38,747 bases of DNA from CAYJLC01 sp044426345 (GTDB lineage: Bacteria > Bacillota > Clostridia > Oscillospirales > Butyricicoccaceae). The translations under genes and the position numbers were made by a program. Positions 7,785 to 15,817 of this stretch are shown here, piece by piece. Within the stretch, counting starts at the first letter, position 1; each line of letters opens with the position of its first letter. A model generated the notes under the pieces. The model saw nothing but the letters and a program-made list of their open reading frames with translations, made no database searches and had not been told where the DNA came from. The stretch lies in NCBI GenBank assembly GCA_044426345.1, contig JAWXUP010000019.1, forward strand, positions 1 to 38,747, written 5' to 3'.

Positions 7785-8315
7785 TTATTCATAATCTTTA
7801 GTTAAAGAATTTAACATATCATTATAGATTCGTTCTGCGTTTTTCTTGAACTGCGTCTCTAAAAGAGCTGCTTGCGATTGACTTACAACCATAAAGTCCA
7901 TACTGAAAATATCTTCCATTTTCATAGTTACAACGTAATCATTTTCGTCGCGTTTTACAGTTTTTGTCTCAATACAATCATTTCTGCGTATTTCTTTGGT
8001 TACGCGAAGCGCCGAAATATTTGCAAGCTGGCGAACAGAGAGTGGTAGCTTGTTTTCAAATGCCTCAGAAGTTGCGATTCCTTTTTGAGTAATTGAAAAA
8101 TGGTCTTTACCAGAAATTGCTGTTTTTTCGATGTGCGAAGATTCAATTAATTGCAAAAAAGCTTCATTAATTTGAAAATAGTCAAAACCATCATCACACC
8201 AAGTGCAAATGTCTAAAATTTTATCAAAAACGATAGGGAATTTGACAAAAGTTAGCGAATATAATATTAAAAATTTAATTTCATCATTAGAACGAATAAA
8301 ACCTCGTCTTACCAA
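7785..8315 (-). CDS. DUF4364-like probable winged-helix protein
   Basis: This 176-residue protein resembles the DUF4364 family common in Clostridia. An N-terminal DEIKFLILYSL helix is followed by a winged-helix-like part (about 1-80, with FSITQKGIATSEAF) and a C-terminal alpha/beta part of unknown role. A DNA-binding role is a plausible inference but unproven. The longer reading frame beginning at 8360 is rejected. A good minus-strand promoter (-10 at 8349-8354) predicts transcription from about 8342, and TGAGGTGA stands six bases before the TTG at 8315. It is convergent with phnA and divergent from rpsB, and is a single-gene unit with its own promoter and terminator. Confidence 0.75.
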   Translation of the reverse strand: MVRRGFIRSNDEIKFLILYSLTFVKFPIVFDKILDICTWCDDGFDYFQINEAFLQLIESSHIEKTAISGKDHFSITQKGIATSEAFENKLPLSVRQLANISALRVTKEIRRNDCIETKTVKRDENDYVVTMKMEDIFSMDFMVVSQSQAALLETQFKKNAERIYNDMLNSLTKDYE

Positions 8316-8348
8316 GAAAATCACCTCATATGCTTTCAGTCTTACGAT

Positions 8349-8377
8349 AGTATAACACATATTGAAAGAAAAATCAA
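8349..8377 (-). promoter_or_regulatory. Promoter of the DUF4364-like gene
   Basis: On the minus strand TTGATT (8372-8377) and TATACT (8349-8354) are spaced 17 bases. The predicted start near 8342 lies downstream of the longest possible start codon, which supports the TTG start at 8315. Confidence 0.75.
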
Positions 8378-8410
8378 TCAGAAAAAAATTAAAAAAATAT
8401 AAAAAAAAGC

Positions 8411-8439
8411 TTGCAATGTGTGAGAAGATGTGTTAAAAT
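8411..8439 (+). promoter_or_regulatory. Promoter of rpsB
   Basis: TTGCAA (8411-8416) and TAAAAT (8434-8439) are spaced 17 bases, predicting a leader of about 105 bases before rpsB. The leader contains two Shine-Dalgarno-like sites (GGAGG near 8523 and GGAG near 8540); only the second is correctly placed. An S2 autoregulatory structure is possible in such leaders, but I could not fold a convincing one by eye. Confidence 0.75.
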
Positions 8440-8552
8440 AACTAAGAATGATAAATACACACGCAAGGTTTTGGATTATTGGTGTTTGCCTAGAGGTAAA
8501 TAAGTAGTCTAAAAAACTTTGTGGAGGAAAAAACCAAAAGGAGACAAACAAT

Positions 8553-9281
8553 ATGTCAGTTATTTCAATGAAACAACTTCTTGAAGCAGGCGTGCACTTC
8601 GGTCACCAAACAAGAAGATGGAACCCAAAAATGGACGAATACATTTTCACAGAAAGAAATGGTATTCACATTATCGACCTTCAAAAAACAGTTAAAAAAT
8701 TAGAAGATGCTTACTACTTCGTTCGTGACGTTGCAGCTGAAGGCGGCGAAATTCTTTTCGTTGGTACTAAAAAACAAGCTCAAGACGCTATCAAAGAAGA
8801 AGCAGAAAAAATCGGTATGTACTATGTAAACGCTCGTTGGTTAGGTGGTATGCTTACTAACTTTAAAACAATGCGTCGTCGTATCGACAGATTAAATCAA
8901 CTTAAAAAAATGCAAGAAGACGGCACTTTCGACCTACTTCCTAAAAAAGAAGTTATTAAATTAGGTCTTGAAATCGCTAAACTTGAAAAATATCTTGGTG
9001 GCGTTAAAGGAATGAAAAAAATTCCTGGTGCTTTATTCATCATCGACCCAAGAAAAGAAAAAAATGCTATTGCTGAAGCTCACAAATTAGGTATTCCAGT
9101 TGTTGCTATCTGTGACACAAACTGTGATCCTGATGAAGTTGACTACGTAATCCCAGGTAACGACGATGCTATCCGTGCGATCAAACTAATCGCTGAATGT
9201 ATGGCAAACGCTGTTGTTGAAGGCAGACAAGGTCAAGACGTAGTAGAAGCAGAAGTTGCAACTGAAGCAGCTGCTGAGTAA
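8553..9281 (+). CDS. rpsB: 30S ribosomal protein S2
   Basis: This 242-residue S2 protein binds late to the 30S subunit near the platform and is needed with S1 for mRNA binding. The N-terminal MKQLLEAGVHFGHQTRRWNP and the WLGGMLTNFKT and FIIDPRKEKNAIAEA segments are typical. A short acidic, alanine-rich tail (EAEVATEAAAE) follows. AAAGGAGA stands upstream of ATG. As in most bacteria tsf follows. Codon use favours the highly expressed set (many AAC, GGT and CGT codons), unlike most neighbours. Confidence 0.98.
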   Translation: MSVISMKQLLEAGVHFGHQTRRWNPKMDEYIFTERNGIHIIDLQKTVKKLEDAYYFVRDVAAEGGEILFVGTKKQAQDAIKEEAEKIGMYYVNARWLGGMLTNFKTMRRRIDRLNQLKKMQEDGTFDLLPKKEVIKLGLEIAKLEKYLGGVKGMKKIPGALFIIDPRKEKNAIAEAHKLGIPVVAICDTNCDPDEVDYVIPGNDDAIRAIKLIAECMANAVVEGRQGQDVVEAEVATEAAAE

Positions 9282-9292
9282 TTAAAAAGACG

Positions 9293-9327
9293 AAAGTCCG
9301 TAATAATTTTATTGCGGACTTTATTTA
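9293..9327 (+). terminator. Partial terminator or attenuator between rpsB and tsf
   Basis: AAAGTCCG (9293-9300) pairs with CGGACTTT (9315-9322), with further inner AT pairs, followed by ATTT. The U-run is short, so it probably lets some transcription through and sets the rpsB:tsf ratio. No separate tsf promoter was obvious. Confidence 0.65.
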
Positions 9328-9365
9328 AAGATAACCTTAATTTATTAATATTGGAGGAAATTAAA

Positions 9366-10277
9366 ATGGCATTTACAGCTCAAGATGTAAAAAAATTACG
9401 TGAACAAACTAACGCAGGTATGATGGATTGTAAAAAAGCTCTTACTGAAGCAAACGGCGACTTCCAAGGTGCTGTTGAATATTTAAGAGAAAAAGGACTT
9501 GCTGCTGCTGCTAAAAAAGCTGGCCGTGTTGCTGCTGAAGGTATGGTTGTTGCAAAAACTTGTGAAAATGGTATTGGTGCTATCTTAGAAGTTAACTCTG
9601 AAACTGACTTTGTATCAAAAAATGCTGAATTCCAAAAATTCACTTCAGACCTTGCTGATGTTATTATAAACGAAAACCCAGCTGATGTTGAAGCTTTAGC
9701 TGCTTGCGCTATGGACGGAAAAACTGTTGCTGAAGTGCTTACAGATAAAATCTTAACTATCGGTGAAAAATTAGAAATCAGACGTTTCGTACGTAAAGAT
9801 GCTGAAACTGTAAACGTTCCATATATCCATATGGGCGGTAGAATCGGCGTTCTTGTTTCAATGAAAGTTTCAGAAAACATCAAAGGAAATGAAGCTGTTG
9901 TTACTTTAGGTAAAGATGTTTGTATGCAAATCGCTGCTATGCGTCCTGCTTACCTTTGTCGTTCTGAAGTTGAATCAACTGATCTTGAAAAAGAAAGAGA
10001 AATCTTACTTGCTCAAGCTTTAAATGAAGGCAAACCACAAAATATTGCTGAAAAAATGGTAGCTGGTCGTATCAACAAATTCTATGAAGAAAACTGTCTT
10101 TTAGACCAAGCTTACGTTAAAGAAAACAAAATCTCTGTTTCAGCTCACGCTGCTGCAGTTGCTAAAGAAATCGGTGGAGAAATCGAAATCGTAGCATTCA
10201 CTCGTTTTGAAACTGGTGAAGGTATTGAGAAAAAAGAAGACAACTTTGCTGCTGAAGTTGCTCAAATGTCTAAATAA
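9366..10277 (+). CDS. tsf: Elongation factor Ts
   Basis: This 303-residue EF-Ts exchanges GDP for GTP on EF-Tu. The N-terminal UBA-like domain (FTAQDVKKLREQTNAGMMDC) and the TDFVSKN core motif near residue 82 are intact. The rest of the core and the dimerisation region follow, giving normal family length. I chose the ATG at 9366 because GGAGG lies eight bases upstream and it gives the standard N-terminus. The frame remains open upstream to 9312, but that part overlaps the preceding terminator. Codon use is biased as in rpsB. Often pyrH and frr follow tsf in this phylum; here they do not. Confidence 0.98.
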   Translation: MAFTAQDVKKLREQTNAGMMDCKKALTEANGDFQGAVEYLREKGLAAAAKKAGRVAAEGMVVAKTCENGIGAILEVNSETDFVSKNAEFQKFTSDLADVIINENPADVEALAACAMDGKTVAEVLTDKILTIGEKLEIRRFVRKDAETVNVPYIHMGGRIGVLVSMKVSENIKGNEAVVTLGKDVCMQIAAMRPAYLCRSEVESTDLEKEREILLAQALNEGKPQNIAEKMVAGRINKFYEENCLLDQAYVKENKISVSAHAAAVAKEIGGEIEIVAFTRFETGEGIEKKEDNFAAEVAQMSK

Positions 10278-10290
10278 TAAAATGATTTTC

Positions 10291-10318
10291 ATTAGCCATA
10301 GGGAATCCTATGGCTAAT
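10291..10318 (+). terminator. Hairpin after tsf
   Basis: A perfect 12-bp stem, ATTAGCCATAGG/CCTATGGCTAAT (10291-10302 with 10307-10318), has a GAAT loop and is followed by TATTTATA. It is strong in pairing with a weak U-run, so probably the end of the rpsB-tsf transcript. Confidence 0.7.
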
Positions 10319-10338
10319 TATTTATAAGTAGGTAATTT

Positions 10339-11526
10339 ATGAATGAGATTAAAACTAAACTTAAAACAACTCTCGGAGCAAATTTAATAGTTGCAACTTA
10401 TACAGTTGTACTTTTTTTAGCTTTAACAAATATAGTTACGATTTTTAAAACTTTTGCGACTTATTTGTCATATTTATCACCGTTTTTTGTTGCAATATGC
10501 ATAGCTTTTATCTTTAATTTGCCGATGAAATTTATCGAATCAAAGCTATTATCAAAATTTGATATGTCAAAAAACATCAAAAGAATATTATCTGTTCTAC
10601 TAACATTTACTTTATTTTTTGCAATAGTAACAGGGTTAATAATGTTTATCTATCCGCAAATGGAAGATAGCATCATAACTCTCTCATCATCGATTCAAGG
10701 ATATGTTATTAATTTTGAGGCAATGGCTAGTGACATTTTGATTAGATATGAAATCCCACAAGAAGTTGTTACTATTTTAGATGCTCAGTTTGCAAAAGTG
10801 GTTGATTTAATGACTCAAGCTTTGACGAATTTCGTACCATATACAATTAATTTATCAATTCAGCTAGTTTCTAGTGCTTTTAACTTGATTTTGTCATTTA
10901 TTTTAGCACTTTATATGCTTATTGGCAAAGAATCTTTAATTACTAACATGAAAAGATTGATTTATGCAATTTTTAGCAAAAAAATAGGCGATGAAGTTAT
11001 TAGAATATCGGCGCTTACCAATAAAACTTTTAGTAGTTTTATTGGAGGACAACTTACAGAAGCTTGCATTTTGGGTTGTTTGGTGACTATTGGTATGATT
11101 TTACTGCGTCTAGAATATGCATTGCTAATTGGTGCAATAATGGGAGTTATGGCAGTTATTCCTATCTTTGGAGCATTTGTTGGTGCGATTCCTGGTGTTG
11201 TAATTTTAATGATGATAAGCCCTATGAAAGCAGTAATTTTTGTAGTATTCATAATTATTTTACAGCAAATCGAAGGTAACTTGATTTATCCTCGTGTTGT
11301 TGGAAGCTCAATAGGAATTTCGGGATTATGGATAATGTTCGCACTACTACTGGGTGGTGGATTATACGGTGTTGTAGGTATTTTATTGGGAATTCCATTA
11401 TTTGCTGTTCTTTATATATTAGTTGGCGAGTGGACGAGTGCGCGCCTACAAATGAAAAAAATTAAAATTGAAGACCGAGAAGTTCTTGATATAAAAGAAA
11501 CAATAGATGAAAAAAACTCGAAATAG
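10339..11526 (+). CDS. AI-2E family transporter (PerM/UPF0118 membrane protein)
   Basis: This 395-residue integral membrane protein has about seven to eight hydrophobic segments: two near the N-terminus (about 15-65), one near 80-105, then a soluble stretch (about 110-175), then a dense set from 180 to 370. The family signature region around GAIMGVMAVIPIFGAFVGAI and a conserved IYPRVVGSSIGISGLW segment are visible. The family exports diverse small molecules; AI-2 export, Na+/H+ exchange and other activities have been reported, so substrate cannot be read here. The C-terminus is charged and cytosolic. It stands alone between hairpins after tsf and its own terminator, with only a weak ribosome site (AGTAGGT). 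Confidence 0.9.
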   Translation: MNEIKTKLKTTLGANLIVATYTVVLFLALTNIVTIFKTFATYLSYLSPFFVAICIAFIFNLPMKFIESKLLSKFDMSKNIKRILSVLLTFTLFFAIVTGLIMFIYPQMEDSIITLSSSIQGYVINFEAMASDILIRYEIPQEVVTILDAQFAKVVDLMTQALTNFVPYTINLSIQLVSSAFNLILSFILALYMLIGKESLITNMKRLIYAIFSKKIGDEVIRISALTNKTFSSFIGGQLTEACILGCLVTIGMILLRLEYALLIGAIMGVMAVIPIFGAFVGAIPGVVILMMISPMKAVIFVVFIIILQQIEGNLIYPRVVGSSIGISGLWIMFALLLGGGLYGVVGILLGIPLFAVLYILVGEWTSARLQMKKIKIEDREVLDIKETIDEKNSK

Positions 11527-11530
11527 ATTA

Positions 11531-11557
11531 AAATCCACTTTAAAAGGTGGATTTTTT
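11531..11557 (+). terminator. Terminator after the AI-2E family gene
   Basis: AAATCCAC (11531-11538) pairs with GTGGATTT (11547-11554), with an eight-base loop, followed by further T residues. Confidence 0.85.
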
Positions 11558-11615
11558 AAAACTTTTGATTAAAAAATTACTAAAAAAATATTAAGTTAAA
11601 AATATAACAAAAATC

Positions 11616-11644
11616 TTGAATTAATTTCTTTTTTATGGTAGAAT
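11616..11644 (+). promoter_or_regulatory. Promoter of the sugar kinase-racemase unit
   Basis: TTGAAT (11616-11621) and TAGAAT (11639-11644) are spaced 17 bases. The roughly 95-base leader that follows contains partial inverted repeats (AGTTAA...TTAACT and AAAGTTTCAACTTT), which could be operator sites or small hairpins. Confidence 0.7.
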
Positions 11645-11745
11645 AATAATATATCAAATATAAGTTAAATTTTAGACTTAAACTTAACTGTCAATCTAAA
11701 GTTTCAACTTTGAATTTTATGTATTATATTTAAGGAGTGTTTTCA

Positions 11746-12714
11746 ATGAAAAAGTTTGACATAGTATCTCTTGGTGAAATCTTAATAGATTATACACCAC
11801 GTGAAAAATCGCAGTCAGGAATGGCGGTTTTTGAACAAAATCCAGGAGGAGCACCTGCAAACGTTATGGTTTCTGCAACAAAATTAGGGTTAAAAACGGC
11901 TTTTATTGGAAAAATTGGACAAGATATGCAAGGTGACTTTTTAAGAAAAACTCTTGACGATCAAAATATTGAGACAAAGGGATTGATTTCAGATCCAAAT
12001 TATTTCACTACACTAGCTTTTGTTAGCATAGATGAAAATGGTGAGAGAAATTTTGCGTTTGCACGAAAACCTGGCGCAGATACAATGCTAAGAGCAGATG
12101 AAGTGAATCTTGAAATTGTAGAAAATGCAAAAGTTTTCCATTTTGGTTCGTTATCTTTGACGGATGAAATAGCGCGAGAAGCAACATTTTTTGCAGTTAA
12201 AAAGGCGAAGGAAGCTGGAGCAATCATTTCATATGATCCAAATTATCGTGCACCACTTTGGAACTCGAAAGAACAAGCAATTGAGCAAATGAAATCACCA
12301 CTGGAATTGGTAGACATTTTAAAAATCTCAGATGAAGAAACCGAACTTATGACAGGTGAAATCGACCCTTATAGAGCTTGTGAAGTTCTATTATCTATTG
12401 GTATCCCAGTTGTAGCAATTACTTTGGGAGCTGATGGTGCTCTTATTGCAACAAAAGATGGAGTTTCGCACGTAAAAGGTTTTAAACCACAAAGAATTTG
12501 TGATACAAATGGAGCTGGAGATTCGTTTTGGGGTGGATTTTTATATAAAGTTATAGTAAATGGTAATAAACCATGTGAAATTACAATAGAGGAAGCGGTT
12601 GAAAATGCTTTTTTTGCAAATGGAGTAGCAAGTTTGTGTGTAGAAAATTTTGGGGCGATACCGGCTATGCCCACAATTGAAACTGTAAATGAAAGATTGG
12701 CAACCTTGGTATAA
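11746..12714 (+). CDS. PfkB-family carbohydrate kinase, probable fructokinase
   Basis: This 322-residue ribokinase-fold sugar kinase has family signature 1 NPGGAPANV (residues 32-40) and signature 2 DTNGAGDSFWGGF (253-265, catalytic base D259). The GEILIDYTP N-terminus and the YDPNYRAPLW segment (163-172) are features I associate with PfkB fructokinases (ScrK/FrcK type). Related kinases acting on 2-keto-3-deoxygluconate, inosine or tagatose-6-phosphate cannot be excluded. The start is ATG at 11746, eight bases after GGAG; an in-frame GTG at 11737 overlaps that site. It has its own promoter and is followed after 39 bases by a LarA-family gene, likely the same transcript. Confidence 0.88.
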   Translation: MKKFDIVSLGEILIDYTPREKSQSGMAVFEQNPGGAPANVMVSATKLGLKTAFIGKIGQDMQGDFLRKTLDDQNIETKGLISDPNYFTTLAFVSIDENGERNFAFARKPGADTMLRADEVNLEIVENAKVFHFGSLSLTDEIAREATFFAVKKAKEAGAIISYDPNYRAPLWNSKEQAIEQMKSPLELVDILKISDEETELMTGEIDPYRACEVLLSIGIPVVAITLGADGALIATKDGVSHVKGFKPQRICDTNGAGDSFWGGFLYKVIVNGNKPCEITIEEAVENAFFANGVASLCVENFGAIPAMPTIETVNERLATLV

Positions 12715-12753
12715 TGCTCTCAAATGGTTAAATTAGATGTTTAGGAGAAGGTT

Positions 12754-14010
12754 ATGAAGAATTTTACGTTGAACATAGGCGACAGACAAGATTTAGTAAG
12801 TATTCCTAAGGAAAATATTCAAGATGTATTATATGTGAATGAATACGAAAAAAGGGAACGTGAGGTTTTCGAGGAAATCGATTTTGCCTTGAAAAATCCA
12901 ATCGGCACAGCTCGTCTGAAGGATATTTTGAAAAAGCGTGAAAAAATTGTAATTATAACTAGTGATATTACTCGACCTATGCCATCTTACAAGGTTTTAC
13001 CTCAACTATTAGAAGAAATTTATCTATCTGGCGTTGAAAAAGATGATATAACTATAGTTTTTGCACTTGGTAGTCATCGTCCACATTCAGAGGCTGAAAT
13101 GATAAAGCTTGTTGGTGAGGACGTTTTTAGAACTATTAGATGTGTTGACAGCAATCCTAACGACTGCATAAATATGCAAAAAACAAAAGCTGGTACACCG
13201 GTTGATATTACGCGTATTGTGGCAGAGGCGGATCGCCGAATTTGTTTGGGAAACATTGAATATCACTATTTTGCAGGATATTCCGGAGGAGCAAAGGCGA
13301 TTATGCCAGGTGTTGCAACTCGTGAATCTATACAAAATAACCACAAAATGATGATTTTACCAGAGTGCCATGCAGGTAATATAGAAACAAATCCATTGCG
13401 TCTGGACCTTGAAGAAGCTGCACAAATTTGTGGAGTTGATTTCATATTAAATGTGGTTCTTGATGAGAAAAAGCAAATAGTTTATGCAGTGGCTGGCGAT
13501 ATTACTTTAGCTCATCGTGAAGGCTGTAAAAAGTTAGATAAAATCTACAAAAAAACCATAAAACAAAAAGCTGATATAGTTATTGTTTCTCAAGGTGGAG
13601 CACCGAAAGACCTTAATTTATATCAAACGCAAAAAGCTCTTGACAATGCCAAACATGCTGTTAAAAACGGTGGAATTATTATTTTAGTGGGTAGTTGTAA
13701 AGAGGGTTTAGGCGAAAAAACTTTTGAGGATTGGATAACTCAAGCTGAAAAACCAGGAGATTTAATAACCAAAATTAAGCAAGATTTTAAGCTTGGTGGT
13801 CATAAAGCAGCTGCTATCGCTATGATTTTGGAAAATGCAGAAATTTATCTAGTTTCAGATATGGAGGATTCATTTGTTGAAAGTATATTTATGCAACCAT
13901 TTCATAATATACAGACAGCTTATGACACTGCAGTTGATAAACTCGGAGAAAATTCGAGTGTAATAATTATGCCTTATGGTGGTTCTACCTTGCCAATTTT
14001 AGAAGAATAA
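12754..14010 (+). CDS. larA: LarA-family nickel-pincer hydroxyacid racemase
   Basis: This 418-residue member of the nickel-dependent lactate racemase superfamily has the key positions of Lactiplantibacillus LarA, shifted by about three residues: D71 and R74 (SDITRPMP), H108 (GSHRPH), H171 (YHYFAGYSGGAK), K181 as the cofactor attachment lysine, and H197. It therefore probably carries the nickel-pincer nucleotide and swaps the stereochemistry of an alpha-hydroxy acid. The superfamily includes many substrates besides lactate. The cofactor makers LarB, LarC and LarE are not in this window. The start follows AGGAGAAGG. The upstream sugar kinase and a D-2-hydroxyacid dehydrogenase at 21.4 kb hint at hydroxyacid metabolism. 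Confidence 0.88.
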   Translation: MKNFTLNIGDRQDLVSIPKENIQDVLYVNEYEKREREVFEEIDFALKNPIGTARLKDILKKREKIVIITSDITRPMPSYKVLPQLLEEIYLSGVEKDDITIVFALGSHRPHSEAEMIKLVGEDVFRTIRCVDSNPNDCINMQKTKAGTPVDITRIVAEADRRICLGNIEYHYFAGYSGGAKAIMPGVATRESIQNNHKMMILPECHAGNIETNPLRLDLEEAAQICGVDFILNVVLDEKKQIVYAVAGDITLAHREGCKKLDKIYKKTIKQKADIVIVSQGGAPKDLNLYQTQKALDNAKHAVKNGGIIILVGSCKEGLGEKTFEDWITQAEKPGDLITKIKQDFKLGGHKAAAIAMILENAEIYLVSDMEDSFVESIFMQPFHNIQTAYDTAVDKLGENSSVIIMPYGGSTLPILEE

Positions 14011-14082
14011 CAGATAAATTTAATTGAAATAGTGGCAAATTTGGTTATTAGTAATAAATTTTACGTAGTTTTTAAATTTTTC

Positions 14083-14111
14083 TTGCTTTTCAGTTGAGTT
14101 TAGTGTATAAT
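14083..14111 (+). promoter_or_regulatory. Promoter of the preQ1-controlled unit
   Basis: TTGCTT (14083-14088) and a perfect TATAAT (14106-14111) are spaced 17 bases. Transcription would begin near 14118, nine bases before the riboswitch stem. Confidence 0.8.
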
Positions 14112-14126
14112 AAATTGAATTTAATA

Positions 14127-14166
14127 AGACAGTTCGTAACCATCCTGTCTATAAATAAAACTAGGA
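14127..14166 (+). promoter_or_regulatory. preQ1-I riboswitch aptamer
   Basis: A 6-bp stem AGACAG/CTGTCT (14127-14132 with 14145-14150) encloses a 12-base loop TTCGTAACCATC. An A-rich tail ATAAATAAAACTAGGA follows directly, whose GG can pair with the loop CC to form the H-type pseudoknot. This matches the small preQ1 class I aptamer (compare the Bacillus queC and Thermoanaerobacter examples). Ligand binding should favour the pseudoknot. The genes downstream are a radical SAM enzyme and a queuosine-precursor transporter, which fits the ligand. Confidence 0.88.
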
Positions 14167-14225
14167 CTAGAACATAGTTGGCACGCTTTAGTGTTTAATT
14201 TGTGTTTTATTTTCGGGTATTTTTG

Positions 14226-14254
14226 ATGCGTACATTAAGTTGTACGCATTTTTT
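14226..14254 (+). terminator. Riboswitch-controlled terminator
   Basis: ATGCGTAC (14226-14233) pairs with GTACGCAT (14242-14249), followed by six T, and ends three bases before the ribosome site of the next gene. Placed 60 bases after the preQ1 aptamer and before the first gene, it suggests control by premature termination. I could not identify the antiterminator pairing by eye. Confidence 0.85.
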
Positions 14255-14269
14255 ATGGAGGAAAACACT

Positions 14270-15004
14270 TTGGATATTGAAATAATGGATAGATATTCCG
14301 TTATAAATGAAAAAAACTTGCGAGAAATCGTTTTAATTCGTGGAAAAGGTTGTTCGTGGAGAAAATGTAGATTCTGCGATTATCATCTGGATTTTTCTAG
14401 AAATGAGCAAGAAAATGATGAGTTAAATGCAAAAGAACTTGCGAAAATTACTGGCGTGCATAAAAAATTGGAAGTTATAAATTCTGGTAGTTTTGTAGAT
14501 TTATCACTAACGACATTAGATTTAATCGAGAAAATTTGCGTTGATAAAGGTATTTTAGAGGTTCATTTTGAGTGCCACTGGAATCACCGTGAGGAAACTT
14601 TTGCGATTCGTAAGAGATTTAATGATTTAGGCATTAAAGTTAAAATAAAAATAGGAGTTGAAACTTTTAATGCGATTTTTAGAGAATCTTATCTAGTTAA
14701 AGGTATTTCTACTGATAATCCACAGGAAATTGCGAAATATTTCGACGAATGTTGCTTGCTTCAAGGTATACCGGGGCAAACTTCACAATCTATGATTGAA
14801 GATATTGAAATCGGTCTTGCGAATTTTGAACGTGTTTGCGTGAATATTATGCAAGAAAATGGTATGCCGATTAAGCCTGACCCATCAGTTATATTACAAT
14901 TTGTAGATAAAGTTTATCCTATATATAAAGAAAATGATAGGGTAGATATTTTGATGGAAAACACTGCTTTTGGCGTTGGAGGAGTTACTACAAATGCAAA
15001 ATGA
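14270..15004 (+). CDS. Radical SAM enzyme, candidate queuine lyase (QueL-like)
   Basis: This 244-residue radical SAM protein has its [4Fe-4S] cysteines at C28, C33 and C36, giving CX4CX2C (GCSWRKCRFC) instead of the usual CX3CX2C. Conserved-looking blocks follow: INSGSFVDLS, FECHWNHR, KIGVETFNAIFRESYLVKGI, FERVCVNIMQENG and a terminal FGVGG. A radical SAM subgroup in Clostridioides difficile converts queuine to preQ1 in queuosine salvage. The preQ1 riboswitch upstream and the transporter downstream make this the leading hypothesis, but I cannot confirm subgroup identity. The start is TTG at 14270, with GGAGG eight bases upstream; the frame is open to 14240 through the terminator. The gene overlaps the next by 11 bases. 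Confidence 0.8.
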   Translation: MDIEIMDRYSVINEKNLREIVLIRGKGCSWRKCRFCDYHLDFSRNEQENDELNAKELAKITGVHKKLEVINSGSFVDLSLTTLDLIEKICVDKGILEVHFECHWNHREETFAIRKRFNDLGIKVKIKIGVETFNAIFRESYLVKGISTDNPQEIAKYFDECCLLQGIPGQTSQSMIEDIEIGLANFERVCVNIMQENGMPIKPDPSVILQFVDKVYPIYKENDRVDILMENTAFGVGGVTTNAK

Positions 15005-15680
15005 AATTATATTAATTAGCACACTTTTGATAACATATCTCGGTGTTTTGGCATTCTACAAAATACTTGGTAGAGCAGGTCTTTATGTATGGACTGCGAT
15101 AGCTACTATTTGTGCTAACATTGAGGTATTAATCTTGGTTGATGCATTTGGAATGGAGCAAACTCTGGGGAATATTCTTTTCGCATCGACGTTTTTGGTT
15201 ACCGATCTTTTATCTGAACTTGAAGGTAAAGAATTTGCTAATAAAGCAGTAAAAGTCGGAATTTTAACCAGCGTTGCTTTCGTTTTGATATCGCAATCGT
15301 GGTTTTTGTATGTCCCTAATGCAAATGATTTTGTTATGCCATCTATTCAAATGGTGTTTTCGAATACGCCTAGATTACTTACTGTAGGAATTTTGGTGTA
15401 TACGATTGCTCAAGTTTTTGATGTTTGGTTTTACCATTATATTTGGGAAAAAACAACGAAAAAGTTCGGCGACTCAAAAAAAGGATTGTGGATTAGAAAT
15501 AATGGTTCAACGCTAATTTCACAACTTTTTAATACGTTATTATATACTTTTGGGGCATTTTCAGGAATTTTTGATATAAATACACTGCTAAGTATTTGTA
15601 TTTCTTCTTATCTGATTTTTATAGTGACGAGCCTTGTTGATACGCCTATTGTTTATTTTGCACGAGCTACGAAAAAATAA
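14994..15680 (+). CDS. yhhQ: YhhQ-family queuosine precursor transporter
   Basis: This 228-residue membrane protein has about six hydrophobic helices. Family features are FLVTDLLSELEGKEFANKAV near residue 60 and FDVWFYHYIWEKTTKKFGD near 145, followed by WIRNNGSTLISQLFNT. E. coli YhhQ imports preQ0 and preQ1, and Chlamydia homologues import queuine. The start is ATG at 14994, with GGAGGAG upstream inside the radical SAM gene, so translation is coupled. Control by the preQ1-I riboswitch is expected for the whole unit. Which precursor (preQ1, preQ0 or queuine) is carried cannot be told from sequence. Confidence 0.92.
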   Translation: MQNEIILISTLLITYLGVLAFYKILGRAGLYVWTAIATICANIEVLILVDAFGMEQTLGNILFASTFLVTDLLSELEGKEFANKAVKVGILTSVAFVLISQSWFLYVPNANDFVMPSIQMVFSNTPRLLTVGILVYTIAQVFDVWFYHYIWEKTTKKFGDSKKGLWIRNNGSTLISQLFNTLLYTFGAFSGIFDINTLLSICISSYLIFIVTSLVDTPIVYFARATKK

Positions 15681-15753
15681 TTTTTCGTACAGATTCACTA
15701 AAAAACTGAAACTAAATTATGGTAAAATAACGAAAAAATTTGTCTTAGTTCTC

Positions 15754-15782
15754 TTGCGTTTTGTGTGAAAAAAATGTATAAT
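15754..15782 (+). promoter_or_regulatory. Promoter of the aldose epimerase-like gene
   Basis: TTGCGT (15754-15759) and a perfect TATAAT (15777-15782) are spaced 17 bases, with AGAGG shortly before the ATG at 15818. Confidence 0.8.
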
Positions 15783-15817
15783 TAAAGTACAAAAATTGTA
15801 GAAAGAGGATTTTTATT

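Noticed and set aside
8446..8552. A structured S2 autoregulatory leader before rpsB
   Set aside because: Only a 4-bp pairing (GCAA/TTGC) could be made by eye, too weak to report as a site.
9380..9883. A 167-residue minus-strand frame opposite tsf
   Set aside because: A long antisense frame caused by the codon bias of tsf; no ribosome site or promoter.
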